Position numbers and translations under genes: made by a program. A DNA stretch of 64,000 nucleotides, from NCBI RefSeq assembly GCF_014230085.1, contig NZ_JACHVB010000043.1, positions 60,851 through 124,850 on the forward strand, written 5' to 3'. Source of the DNA: Ruficoccus amylovorans (lineage in GTDB: Bacteria; Verrucomicrobiota; Verrucomicrobiia; Opitutales; Cerasicoccaceae). The notes beneath the pieces are model-generated. The model did no database searches and was not told where the DNA came from. It saw nothing but the letters and a program-made list of their open reading frames with translations. Position 1 is the stretch's first letter, and each line of letters opens with the position of its first letter. Below are positions 26,687 through 34,756 of this stretch, one piece after another.

Positions 26687-28417
26687 ATGCCGAAAAAATC
26701 ATCCGTACGTTTTCTGAAGTTTCCGTTGAGCCTGAGCGTGCTGCTGGCCGCTGCCGCTTTTGGGATCGGGTGCGCCGGGCAGGCGCAACCGGCTTCGGTC
26801 ACGGTTTTGAGTGTCGATGACTACGGGGCCGTTCCGAACGATGGGGCGGACGACAGCGCCGCCATCGCCGCCGCACTCAAGGCCTCCTCCGAGGTGGCGG
26901 GGCCGGTGCGGCTCGTCTTTTCCGAAGGGACTTATAATTTCCGACCCGCATCGACCCCGGCTGAGATGGTCCGCATCGAGGATAGGCGCGACCTGATCGT
27001 GAGCGGGCAGGTCGCGGAGGATGGTGCTCCGGCCACCCGGCTGGAGATCAACCTCGAACTGGTCAATGACACGCTCGGTGCCGGGCATTTCGTGATCGAA
27101 AACAGCGAAAACATCATGGTCGAAAATCTGGTCCTCGACTACAACCCGCGCTTTGCCAGCGCGGGTAAGGTGGTGGCCGTGGACCGGGAGCAGGACACCG
27201 TCGAGGTGGATATTTTTCCCGGTATGCCCCACTTCGACGGCATGCGCTGCTACTCGGCCAACAGCTGGGATCTGGAGACGGGCGACCTGCTTCAGGTCGA
27301 GGCCCTGACGATCGGGCTGGACCGCAAGCGCATGGCCAACACCTGGCATCCCGTCGAGGGGGCCGGAGGCGTGCGCTACCGGATCGAGGGGATTGGATTT
27401 TCGGACCGCGTGGCGGTGGGCGACGGGATTTCGTGGCACTTCACCGTCAATGGCAGCGAGCGTAATTTCCTCATCCTGTATTCCGAGAACATCACGTTGC
27501 GTAACATCGACATCTTTAACACGCTCGGAGCGGCCATGCTCGCGGGCTACAACAAGGATATCGTCATGGAGGATGTGCGAGTGATTCCCGAGGGGAACTC
27601 GCTCGCCGTCGGCCCGCGCGACGCCTTTCACCTGTCGAACAACCGGGGTCGTCTGCTGATGGACGGGGTGCAGGTCAAGGGCGTGCGCTGGGACCCGATT
27701 GTCAGCCGGGGAACATTTAACGAGATCGTGGAGATCGAAGACGATGGCGCGATTATCGTCGAAGTACCCTGGCCGCGAATGACTTTCGAGTCCGGCAATA
27801 CTCTGCTATTCCAGGTGGGCGAGGTTCCTTACGAGCGTGTGGTCGCGTCGGCGGAGTCGCTGGGCGACAAGCGCTACCGTATCCGCTTGAGCGATCCGGC
27901 GCTGCCGGAGGTATCGGTCGGGGACTTCGTGGCCAACACCTCGTACGAGTTCGACGATGTTGTCATCCGCAACTGCACGGTGGAGGGCAACTACGGGACG
28001 GGTATCGTCTTTATGACGCAGAACGCGCTGATCGAGAACAACCTCTTTCGCAACAATGCCTACAGCGACATCGGACTGGGGCCGACCAGCCAGGATGCTG
28101 GTCCGTTCGCCCGGCACGTCATCATTCGCGGCAACACTTTCGACGGCTCAAACTGGGTGCGCAAGCACTCGGGTGCCTCTGGGCACGACGGCAGCATCAC
28201 GGTCTTTTCCAATCAGAAAAAACTGATGGATGTGCCCTACAATCAGGACATCCTGATCGAAGACAATGTCTTTAAAAACCTCGATCACCGCGAAGGGCTG
28301 GCTGCGGTCAACGTGAAAAATGCCAGCGATGTCGTGCTGCGCGGCAACAGCTATGAAAACGTCAGCCAGCATCTCAAGGTCGGCGAGCACACGGTGGACG
28401 TGACGGACGAGGACTGA
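26687..28417 (+). CDS. Exported right-handed beta-helix protein (carbohydrate-active, family unassigned)
   Basis: A 576-residue protein. I chose the ATG at 26687 because it opens a signal peptide (FPLSLSVLLAAAAFGIGCAG); a frame from 26627 adds 20 residues with no leader character. The mature protein begins 'VDDYGAVPNDGADDSAAIAA', the standard first turn of pectate-lyase/GH28-type beta-helices. It ends in parallel coils such as 'VVIRNCTVEGNYGTGIVFMT', 'ALIENNLFRNNAYSD' and 'ILIEDNVFKNLDHREG'. The middle ('GPRDAFHLSNNRGRLLMDG') resembles the minus-strand beta-helix gene at 34757-36421, so the two are paralogs. Polysaccharide binding or cleavage outside the cytoplasm is likely. I cannot name the CAZy family. 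Confidence 0.8.
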   Translation: MPKKSSVRFLKFPLSLSVLLAAAAFGIGCAGQAQPASVTVLSVDDYGAVPNDGADDSAAIAAALKASSEVAGPVRLVFSEGTYNFRPASTPAEMVRIEDRRDLIVSGQVAEDGAPATRLEINLELVNDTLGAGHFVIENSENIMVENLVLDYNPRFASAGKVVAVDREQDTVEVDIFPGMPHFDGMRCYSANSWDLETGDLLQVEALTIGLDRKRMANTWHPVEGAGGVRYRIEGIGFSDRVAVGDGISWHFTVNGSERNFLILYSENITLRNIDIFNTLGAAMLAGYNKDIVMEDVRVIPEGNSLAVGPRDAFHLSNNRGRLLMDGVQVKGVRWDPIVSRGTFNEIVEIEDDGAIIVEVPWPRMTFESGNTLLFQVGEVPYERVVASAESLGDKRYRIRLSDPALPEVSVGDFVANTSYEFDDVVIRNCTVEGNYGTGIVFMTQNALIENNLFRNNAYSDIGLGPTSQDAGPFARHVIIRGNTFDGSNWVRKHSGASGHDGSITVFSNQKKLMDVPYNQDILIEDNVFKNLDHREGLAAVNVKNASDVVLRGNSYENVSQHLKVGEHTVDVTDED

Positions 28418-28440
28418 GCCGAGGCGTTTTGCCGGTTGTT

Positions 28441-28464
28441 CGTGTAGTTGAAATCAACTACGCG
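28441..28464. terminator. Palindrome between two convergent genes
   Basis: GTAGTTGA (28444-28451), two bases, then TCAACTAC (28454-28461), extended by a T-G and two C-G pairs. It sits between the ends of two convergent beta-helix genes and could act as a terminator in both directions, but there is no strong T-tract on either side. Confidence 0.45.
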
Positions 28465-28499
28465 GTTGAAGATATACGTCGTCAGGCGGTGGAGGGCGC

Positions 28500-30278
28500 T
28501 TACGACTGCGCGCATCCCTCGAAGATGACCGCATGGGGCAGGTCAAAACTGTTGTTGCAGATCTGAATGCCGGATGAACGTCCAAGGCTCAGGCTGGGGC
28601 AGTCGGGCTCGGTGCTGTAGCCGGGGAGCGCTGTGACGGTGTTGTTTTCGAAGACGAGTCCCTCAATCCGGTTGCCGCGCAGGACTCGTGGGCCCGGCAT
28701 CCGAAATCGGTTGCCGGTGATGCGGATATTGCAGTGGTAGGGAGTTTCGCTAAGCATCGGAAGGCCGCGCTCGTTGGGCGAGATGGTGATGGCTGGGGCC
28801 TCCGGACTGAGCATGACGAAATCATTGTTGCGGATGAGTACATCCCGCACCGGACCGCACTCGAACCACGAGTTGGCGTCGCCTTCGATGAGAATGGCCG
28901 TCATGGTGCAGTTCTCGAAGCGGTTGTTTTCTATGCGTACGCGACCCTCGGTGGTGAAGATAATGCTGCGAGCGCGGTTGTTGCGCACGGTGTTGCCCGT
29001 GAAGATGACGTCCGGGGCGCAGGACGTGTTTTCCATAAACGAGTTTGGCCGCAGCAGGTCCGCGACGGACTCGGTCAGCTCCAGTTCGAAGACCCGGCTG
29101 TTGAGGGCGCGGAAGGATTTGACGGTGCGCTCGCCATAGGCGACGAGATCGTCGCGGGTGGAGAAGCGGATGGTTTCTCCGGGCCGGGCGAACTCCAGGC
29201 CAAGTTGCTGGAAGTGCATCAGTTCCCCACGCAGCGTATGCGAAGCAGTGGCTTCCCGTACGGTTGCGGAGATGCCGTGGACGTTCAGCGCGTCGTCGAG
29301 CATGTGCTCGAAATGCGAGTCGGTGACTTCGATCAGCCCTTTGCACAGCACGAAGTGAGTGGCGTCGGCCGTGGTAGATATTAACCGGCCGCTGCACTCC
29401 GGGCGGGCGACACGCATGCGCTTGATGCGGACGTTTTCACAGCGCTGAGCGATCAGCCCCATTCCTCCGGCGTGGTGGATGGTGACATCGTGGAATCGGA
29501 TGTCGCAGCAGTTGTCCATGAAAATGGCCGGGCTCATGCGATTGGGCATGTATTTGCCTTTGGATACAAAGGCGTCGCCGACCTGCTGTGGACGGTCTGT
29601 CAGGTGTGTGATCCGGTAGGTGTCTGAAGCGAGTTTTTCAAAGCGCGGGGCTTGCTGGTGCTGCGGGTTCCATGTGAGGAAGTTGCCTTGCCGACTCAAG
29701 GGAAGCGGGGTGGCGCTCGCGGCGTCGAGCCAGTGGGTCCAGTGGATGTCCTGCCACCACTCCTTGCCTGGAGTAACAGAGTACGGGGTGAGGTTGCCCG
29801 GTGGCGGTCCGCCTTCGCCGTGAAGGAGGCAGCCTTGGTGGAGATAGAGGTTTTCCGGATCCGAAAATTTTACCGTGATCGTGTCCGCAGCTTCATCGAC
29901 TGCGATAATGGTCCCCTGCATGTGCAGGGGGACATCCCAGTCGATGGAGATGCCCTCGAAGATAATGTTTTCGCAATGGTGCAGGCTGAGCGGAATAACG
30001 GGCTGGCCGTGAGCGATGAGTCGGGCACCCGGTCCGGAGATGGTGAGGTCTTTAATCCCTTCGAGCGGGATCGGCAGGATGCGCAGGCCGTCGTCGTGGT
30101 TGGTCACGTGCAGGTAGCGCTCGGGCCGTTCGGTCGGGTAAAGATGGTAATTGCCGGGCGTGAGGTGGAGCGAGGTGCCGGTGTGCGCGCACTGATGGAT
30201 GGCGTCGGCGATGAGGGCGGAGGCGTCTGTGCCGACGGGCGGCGGAGTCAGGTGGATGGCTTTGTCTGGCCGGGGCAT
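28500..30278 (-). CDS. GH110-like glycoside hydrolase (alpha-1,3-galactosidase type)
   Basis: A 592-residue right-handed beta-helix enzyme. Several blocks match the GH110 family: 'YHLYPTE' (44-50) and 'HVTNHDD' (57-63), then 'PIPLEGIKDLTISGPGARLI' and 'CENIIFEGISIDWDVPL'. Later come 'DATHFVLCKGLIEV', the acidic 'LDDALNVHG' near residue 325, and 'GDANSWFECG' near residue 466. Known GH110 enzymes remove terminal alpha-1,3-linked galactose from blood-group B-type structures, and at least one acts on carrageenan fragments. No signal peptide is present from the ATG at 30278; a TTG at 30326 would add 16 residues that also lack one. It is therefore probably cytoplasmic and acts on imported oligosaccharides. 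It shares an upstream operator region with the divergent PEP-CTERM gene. Confidence 0.82.
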   Translation of the reverse strand: MPRPDKAIHLTPPPVGTDASALIADAIHQCAHTGTSLHLTPGNYHLYPTERPERYLHVTNHDDGLRILPIPLEGIKDLTISGPGARLIAHGQPVIPLSLHHCENIIFEGISIDWDVPLHMQGTIIAVDEAADTITVKFSDPENLYLHQGCLLHGEGGPPPGNLTPYSVTPGKEWWQDIHWTHWLDAASATPLPLSRQGNFLTWNPQHQQAPRFEKLASDTYRITHLTDRPQQVGDAFVSKGKYMPNRMSPAIFMDNCCDIRFHDVTIHHAGGMGLIAQRCENVRIKRMRVARPECSGRLISTTADATHFVLCKGLIEVTDSHFEHMLDDALNVHGISATVREATASHTLRGELMHFQQLGLEFARPGETIRFSTRDDLVAYGERTVKSFRALNSRVFELELTESVADLLRPNSFMENTSCAPDVIFTGNTVRNNRARSIIFTTEGRVRIENNRFENCTMTAILIEGDANSWFECGPVRDVLIRNNDFVMLSPEAPAITISPNERGLPMLSETPYHCNIRITGNRFRMPGPRVLRGNRIEGLVFENNTVTALPGYSTEPDCPSLSLGRSSGIQICNNSFDLPHAVIFEGCAQS

Positions 30279-30390
30279 GTGTGCGGGACGGATGGGGAAT
30301 ATAATTATCCTGTCGATTCTCTTCAATCACCAGCGCGAGAGCGTTCGTATGAGACTTAGTAGAGAAGAATTTTATATTTGACGCAACGCG

Positions 30391-30411
30391 AAATTGCTAT
30401 AATTAAAGTTT
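30391..30411. promoter_or_regulatory. Putative IclR operator, site c, in a divergent promoter
   Basis: AAATTGCTATAATTAAAGTT plus one base lies between the GH110 gene and the PEP-CTERM gene, about 95-115 bp from each start. It contains a -10-like TATAAT (30398-30403) on the plus strand, with TTGACG upstream at 30378, although the 14-base spacing is short. A protein bound here would cover the -10 region. Confidence 0.6.
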
Positions 30412-30505
30412 TATAGCCTAGGTTATGTGCAGTGAAGTCGAATTCTCCGATTCACTCGCCGACCAGCAAATCCCGTCAAGTACACCCCCAACTACAGGAC
30501 CCATC

Positions 30506-31294
30506 ATGTCGCTTAAAACAGCAATAAATCCCCTCACGAATGTTTCGCGCCGCTGTGTCGCTGGCGCCTTCACCCTGCTCTTGTGTGCATCCGCCGCCCC
30601 GGCCGCGACGCTGGCGCAGTGGACCCTGCAAAACGAAGAGCTGGGTACGAACTTTAGTGATTTCCCGCTGATTTCAGATCAACAGCAGGCGAACACGACC
30701 ACCAGTGGCCTCACGCAATACTTCCCGACGTCGAATTTAAGCACTGGTTATGGTGTTGTTGAATCGACCACGACTGGAGCGCAGCCAGGCGGGCGTTTCT
30801 TTGAAATCAATTCGCGTCAGATTACGAACAGGAATAATCCGAGTACACCTGTTTCAAGTAGCGATTATTTGGAGTTCTCGGTGACGGCAGCAGCTGGCTA
30901 CCAAATCAGTTTTGACTCGATTTCGATGGATATTACCGGAGCAAGCAATCTGAACTCCACCTTGCATTACGAAATGCTTTTCTTCTATTCGACGGATGGG
31001 GGAGAGACATTCACGGCCCTTGGTACAGCTTTTGCCGCCAATACAGTTGCATTCACGACCGATCCGTTTACGAACGTGTCCCAGTCCCTTTCCTCACTGG
31101 GGGCGTTGACAGGCGAAACGATCTTCCGTGTTGCTTTGGCAGATAATTCCAGCACCGCCGAAAAGTCCGTCTACTGGCGTAATCTCCAGGTGACGGGCGA
31201 TGTCAGCCAGATCCCTGAAGCGGGTAGTAGCGCGATCCTGCTGGGCGCCGGCGTGCTGGCGTTTCTTGGACTTCGCCGGAAGTTCCGGAAGTAG
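30506..31294 (+). CDS. PEP-CTERM exported protein
   Basis: A 262-residue protein with a signal peptide ending near 'LCASAAPAATLA' and a C-terminal PEP-CTERM sorting signal: IPEAGSS, then a membrane helix 'AILLGAGVLAFLGL' and the basic tail RRKFRK. Such proteins are exported, cut and released or surface-attached by an exosortase. The signal reads PEA where PEP is usual, which still fits the family range. The body is Ser/Thr-rich and predicted all-beta ('YEMLFFYSTDGGETFTALGT'), resembling adhesin- or lectin-like PEP-CTERM proteins. Base composition is more AT-rich than in the neighbours. The start at 30506 is chosen because it opens the signal peptide. Confidence 0.88.
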   Translation: MSLKTAINPLTNVSRRCVAGAFTLLLCASAAPAATLAQWTLQNEELGTNFSDFPLISDQQQANTTTSGLTQYFPTSNLSTGYGVVESTTTGAQPGGRFFEINSRQITNRNNPSTPVSSSDYLEFSVTAAAGYQISFDSISMDITGASNLNSTLHYEMLFFYSTDGGETFTALGTAFAANTVAFTTDPFTNVSQSLSSLGALTGETIFRVALADNSSTAEKSVYWRNLQVTGDVSQIPEAGSSAILLGAGVLAFLGLRRKFRK

Positions 31295-31338
31295 TGTAGC
31301 TGGTTTTACCGAGATTTAGGACGGATGATGCCCTCTGT

Positions 31339-31368
31339 CTTGTCGGCTGGCGATCGCCAGTCGGCAAG
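31339..31368. repeat. 30-bp near-perfect palindrome
   Basis: CTTGTCGGCTGGCGATCGCC continuing to AGTCGGCAAG reads almost the same on both strands; the only mismatches are two symmetric G/T-type pairs, which would still pair in RNA. It is centred on GCGATCGC, 45 bp after the PEP-CTERM stop. Confidence 0.65.
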
Positions 31369-31451
31369 CGGGGGGCTATCTGGCCTCATAAAGGTCTGTG
31401 AGTGGTCGGTTTTTGGTTGGCCGCGTTCATGGCCGGTTCAAATTGGTGCAG

Positions 31452-31478
31452 CGCCTCCATTACGGGAGGCGTTTTTTT
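31452..31478 (+). terminator. Rho-independent terminator
   Basis: CGCCTCC (31452-31458), loop ATTAC, then GGGAGGCG followed by seven T. It is a strong terminator about 160 bp after the PEP-CTERM stop, so the PEP-CTERM transcript appears to carry a long 3' tail. Confidence 0.85.
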
Positions 31479-31543
31479 ATGTGTGAGTATCCCCAGCGGA
31501 CAGCCTGATGAGTGGCAGATGGAGTGGGATTTTTGTGGGCATT

Positions 31544-31564
31544 AATTTGCTATATAAGCAAAAT
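31544..31564. promoter_or_regulatory. Putative IclR operator, site d (best palindrome)
   Basis: TTTGCT-ATATA-AGCAAA (31546-31562) has perfect 6-bp arms and is the most symmetric of the seven sites. It lies about 83 bp before the beta-helix gene at 31645, and TTGACT (31569-31574) follows directly. Confidence 0.65.
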
Positions 31565-31644
31565 AAAATTGACTTGTCGGCATTGTTGGAAGACCTTCAC
31601 AAAAGTTAAAGCCCCCCCGGTACATCTTCACTTGTTGCCTGTTT

Positions 31645-33705
31645 ATGAGTACACTTTTCTCGATGCCACTTTCTGTGTTCGCCCTGACGGCGGTCGCTGT
31701 TTCCATGTATGCGCAGGTCGATCCCGGAATTCCGGTCCCGACACTGCCCGCTGATGGCGAGGTCAGCTACATGCCGACGCCGGATTTTTTCTGGAGTGAG
31801 GTGGAAGGGGCCGAGGAGTACGAGATCCAGATCGCTGGTGATCCATCTTTTGAATCCATCATTGATAGAGACCATATCGTGATCCCGCGCTATGTGGCGG
31901 ATAAGCCTCTGCCGTGGGGAGGGCATTACTGGAGGGTGCGCAGCTACACGGCTGATGGCGAAGCTAGCGCCTTTTCGGAACCGGTGCGCTTCGAACTGAA
32001 GCGGCCCGAAAATATATATGAGATTCCGGATGGCGCCGATGCGCAGACGATACAGAGCATCATCGCGGAGGCGGTAAAAAATACGCCGGCACTCGTTCAG
32101 TTCGCGGTTAACGGCCACTACCGGCTGACCCCGGTGGGACAGCGCGAATTGATAAAGATGAAGGGCGTGGAGAACCTCATCGTTGATGGCCGTGGATCGA
32201 CGGTTGTCCTGACCAGCGCTTTGGCGGGATTGGCGGAGTTCATTAATTGCAAAAGTATTCTGGTGCGGGACATTACCGTGGAGTTCGATCCGATGCCGTT
32301 CACGGTTGGTGTGATCGAGGCCGTGGACGAAGATACGAGGACCATTACGATGCGGATGGATAACCCCGGCATGATTCCCTTTGACCAGCCATTGGTCCAG
32401 AACCATTGGGAATGGGGAGTTTTGCTCGATGGGGACATTCCCGGCAAGCTGGCCGACGACGCGCCTATTGTGATGTGGACCGAGGCCGAGAGCGTGGCCA
32501 GGAGCGCGGGCGAAGATGGCGAGCCACGCTACACGGTGCGTACTTCGAAGTCCTACCTTCCGTATTTCAAACCCGGCCTGAAATGGATCCAGTTTGTCCG
32601 TGCCGGTGGCGGCTCGCTGTTCCGGACGGATGGTTCCGAGGATGTCACCGCCTACGAGATTACGAACTACGGCATCTCTGCCGGCCATTACGCGGCCCTC
32701 GGTGGTACGCGCCTGAAGGTGTTGCATTGCCATTCGCGGATGAAGGAAGGGAACTGGTTCGGCAACAACGCCGACGGGCTCCATGTGCGCTCGAACAAGA
32801 TCGGCCCGTGGGTGGAGGGGTGCTCGTTTGAAGGAGTGGGGGACGACGCCATTGCGTTCTACTCGAAGGGCATTTATATTTTTGAACAGGTCTCGGACCG
32901 GACGCTGCTCGTGGATCGTACGATGTTTAATCTGGAGCCGGGGGACAGGGCGACAATCTTTGACCCGCGCGCGGGCACGCTCGTCGAGGATGAGATCGTA
33001 GTGGAGTCGGTGCAACCGTCTTCGGAGGTCCGGGACGGAGTCCGGCGGGAGGGCTTCCTGGTCACGTTTACCGAGCCTTTTAAAGCGCAGATCGAGACCA
33101 GCAACGAAGACCCGCTCAAGAACGACCAGCTCTTCGGTCGTGAGAGGATCAATCACTACTTCGCCATCCGGCATAGCAACTTTAGCAAGATCCGCCGGTA
33201 TGGAAATGTCATCCGTGGCGCTCATGGTGTCATTGAGGGTAACACGTACGAGCACATTTCCGATGTTGCGATCAATCTGCGTAATGAGCCCGACCTGTGG
33301 CGCAACGGTCTGCACAGTGAAAAAATCTGGATCCTCGACAACACGATTCTGGACAGCGGATTTTCGCGGGGTTCCTACGGGCAGGGCCAGATCCAGGCGA
33401 TCATGTACCGGCTCGGCTATGCGAATGCCGAAGCCCGCGCGCACCGCGATATCGTTATCGCGGGGAACACGATCCTGAATTGGCAGGAGTGTGCGATACG
33501 TGTTTCAAATGTCGATGGGGCCAGGATTGTGGATAACACCGTCGGCAGTGATTTACTGGCTTTCGACAACGACCGCAGGCATGTCGGCATACTGGTCGAT
33601 AACAGCGAAAACGTATGGATCTCCGGCAACGAGTTTATCGATCCTCGCACACTGGATGCGGAGATCGAAGTGACCGAAAATACGGATAATATTGTTCAGG
33701 AATGA
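31645..33705 (+). CDS. Exported right-handed beta-helix protein with an N-terminal FN3-like domain
   Basis: A 686-residue protein. The signal peptide (FSMPLSVFALTAVAVSMYAQ) is followed by a fibronectin-III-like module of about 90 residues ('PTPDFFWSEVEGAEEYEIQI' ... 'YWRVRSYTADGEASAFSEPV'). A right-handed beta-helix begins near residue 135. 'ADGLHVRSNKIGPWVEGCSF' with 'GVGDDAIAFYSKG' recalls the GDD active-site strand of GH28-type folds, and 'WILDNTILDSGFSRG' and 'NVWISGNEFIDPR' form later coils. Extracellular polysaccharide processing is likely; the CAZy family is not assignable. The pseudopilin gene follows after 63 bp on the same strand and is probably cotranscribed. Confidence 0.8.
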   Translation: MSTLFSMPLSVFALTAVAVSMYAQVDPGIPVPTLPADGEVSYMPTPDFFWSEVEGAEEYEIQIAGDPSFESIIDRDHIVIPRYVADKPLPWGGHYWRVRSYTADGEASAFSEPVRFELKRPENIYEIPDGADAQTIQSIIAEAVKNTPALVQFAVNGHYRLTPVGQRELIKMKGVENLIVDGRGSTVVLTSALAGLAEFINCKSILVRDITVEFDPMPFTVGVIEAVDEDTRTITMRMDNPGMIPFDQPLVQNHWEWGVLLDGDIPGKLADDAPIVMWTEAESVARSAGEDGEPRYTVRTSKSYLPYFKPGLKWIQFVRAGGGSLFRTDGSEDVTAYEITNYGISAGHYAALGGTRLKVLHCHSRMKEGNWFGNNADGLHVRSNKIGPWVEGCSFEGVGDDAIAFYSKGIYIFEQVSDRTLLVDRTMFNLEPGDRATIFDPRAGTLVEDEIVVESVQPSSEVRDGVRREGFLVTFTEPFKAQIETSNEDPLKNDQLFGRERINHYFAIRHSNFSKIRRYGNVIRGAHGVIEGNTYEHISDVAINLRNEPDLWRNGLHSEKIWILDNTILDSGFSRGSYGQGQIQAIMYRLGYANAEARAHRDIVIAGNTILNWQECAIRVSNVDGARIVDNTVGSDLLAFDNDRRHVGILVDNSENVWISGNEFIDPRTLDAEIEVTENTDNIVQE

Positions 33706-33768
33706 GACCGGCCCGAGCCGGGAGTACTGCGATAATACCCCTCCGATAATCTCTACCCCGATGAATAT

Positions 33769-34428
33769 ATGCTGATACCCCGGCAAAAATCTCCCCGTCC
33801 GGCCTTTACATTGATTGAGTTGCTGACCGTCATTGCGATCATTGGTGTGCTGGCCGCGATCTTGATCCCGGTTATTGGCTCGGTGCGTGAGCGTATGAAC
33901 GATTCGCGCTGCGTGAGTAATCTGCGCCAGATATACGGCTACTGCCTGGCCTATGCCGCCGACAACGGGCAGAAGCTCCCCACGGTCAACCACACCTTCT
34001 ACAACGACCTCTGGCCCTACGCCTATCCCGAGGAATCCAATCCGGTCATCTCGGGACCGGGCTTTCCCGATGACTTGAAGGGGACGGTGTTTGAATGCTA
34101 CGCGATGAGTGAGTCCGAGGGGGCGGCGAATATGCGCAGCTACGGCATAAACTCCTACTTGCGGCCCTTCTACCTGGAGCATCAGGAGGAGGACGACCAG
34201 GATCCATCCGGCCCGCGCCTGACGGCTGTGCATGAGTTGCCGAAAACCGTTTTTATCAGCGATACCTACAGCGACAGCCGAATTCGTCCGCCTGTGCTGC
34301 AGAAAGCTTTTCAGCGGCATGGCGGCCACGTGAACGCCCTCTTTCTCGATGGCCATGTCGAAGCCGTGACCGAGGACTTCCCCGGCGTGATGGACAGTGG
34401 CTCCACCTTCTGGCGCGGGGTGAATTAG
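33769..34428 (+). CDS. Pseudopilin with H-X9-DG C-terminus (type II secretion-like)
   Basis: A 219-residue protein with a textbook type IV prepilin N-terminus: basic leader 'MLIPRQKSPRPA', then FTLIELLTVIAIIGVLAAIL, with cleavage expected before the Phe and Glu at position 5 of the mature protein. The C-terminus 'RHGGHVNALFLDGHVEAV' is the H-X9-DG motif found in the very large pseudopilin families of planctomycetes and verrucomicrobia. These proteins are thought to sit in the envelope, assembled by type II secretion or pilus machinery, and many lie beside glycoside hydrolase genes, as here. No operator copy precedes it, so it likely shares the transcript of the beta-helix gene upstream. Confidence 0.88.
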   Translation: MLIPRQKSPRPAFTLIELLTVIAIIGVLAAILIPVIGSVRERMNDSRCVSNLRQIYGYCLAYAADNGQKLPTVNHTFYNDLWPYAYPEESNPVISGPGFPDDLKGTVFECYAMSESEGAANMRSYGINSYLRPFYLEHQEEDDQDPSGPRLTAVHELPKTVFISDTYSDSRIRPPVLQKAFQRHGGHVNALFLDGHVEAVTEDFPGVMDSGSTFWRGVN

Positions 34429-34756
34429 AGCCCTTTGAAATATACTTCAGCTCGTGTCCCCCTGTCGTTACGGCAGGAAGCTGCAACGATTAAATAGATC
34501 ATACCTGATTGCCAGGTTGCTGATCGGGAAACAGCTATTGGCAATCGACTGTTAAGCTGATTGCGATTCTTCGCTTCATCTGCGGCCGCGCCTTAATTTG
34601 AGAAACGCTAAGCCCGTTGTTGCTGCCTGACCAGGTTTCGTGTGTATCCATCTTGCGGATACACGAGGCTTTGGCAGGGGGGGCTGCCATAAGCATTTAC
34701 ACGCGGAATGCCGTGCATTGGTGGAGGGCGAGCCCGCCAGTCGTGTTAGTCGAGGG
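34429..34756. other. Convergent gene gap with several hairpins
   Basis: The 328 bp between two converging genes hold three inverted repeats and no gene: GATTGCCA/TGGCAATC (34507-34547), GTGTATCC/GGATACAC (34642-34664, loop of 7) and TGGCAG/CTGCCA (34672-34689). They probably end transcription from both sides. None has a long T-tract. Confidence 0.5.

Larger units (their letters stand above)
31295..31644. other. Gene gap with palindrome, terminator and operator
   Basis: The 350 bp between the PEP-CTERM gene and the next beta-helix gene hold, in order, a 30-bp near-perfect palindrome (31339-31368), a strong terminator (31452-31478) and operator site d (31544-31564). No gene is visible. Confidence 0.7.

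Noticed and set aside
26687..26790. Lipoprotein signal on the first beta-helix protein (GIGC)
   Set aside because: The residue three before the Cys is Gly, not Leu/Val/Ile, so the lipobox is poor; an ordinary signal peptide is more likely.
30279..30326. TTG start giving a longer GH110-like protein
   Set aside because: The added residues form neither a signal peptide nor conserved sequence, and an ATG is available at 30278.
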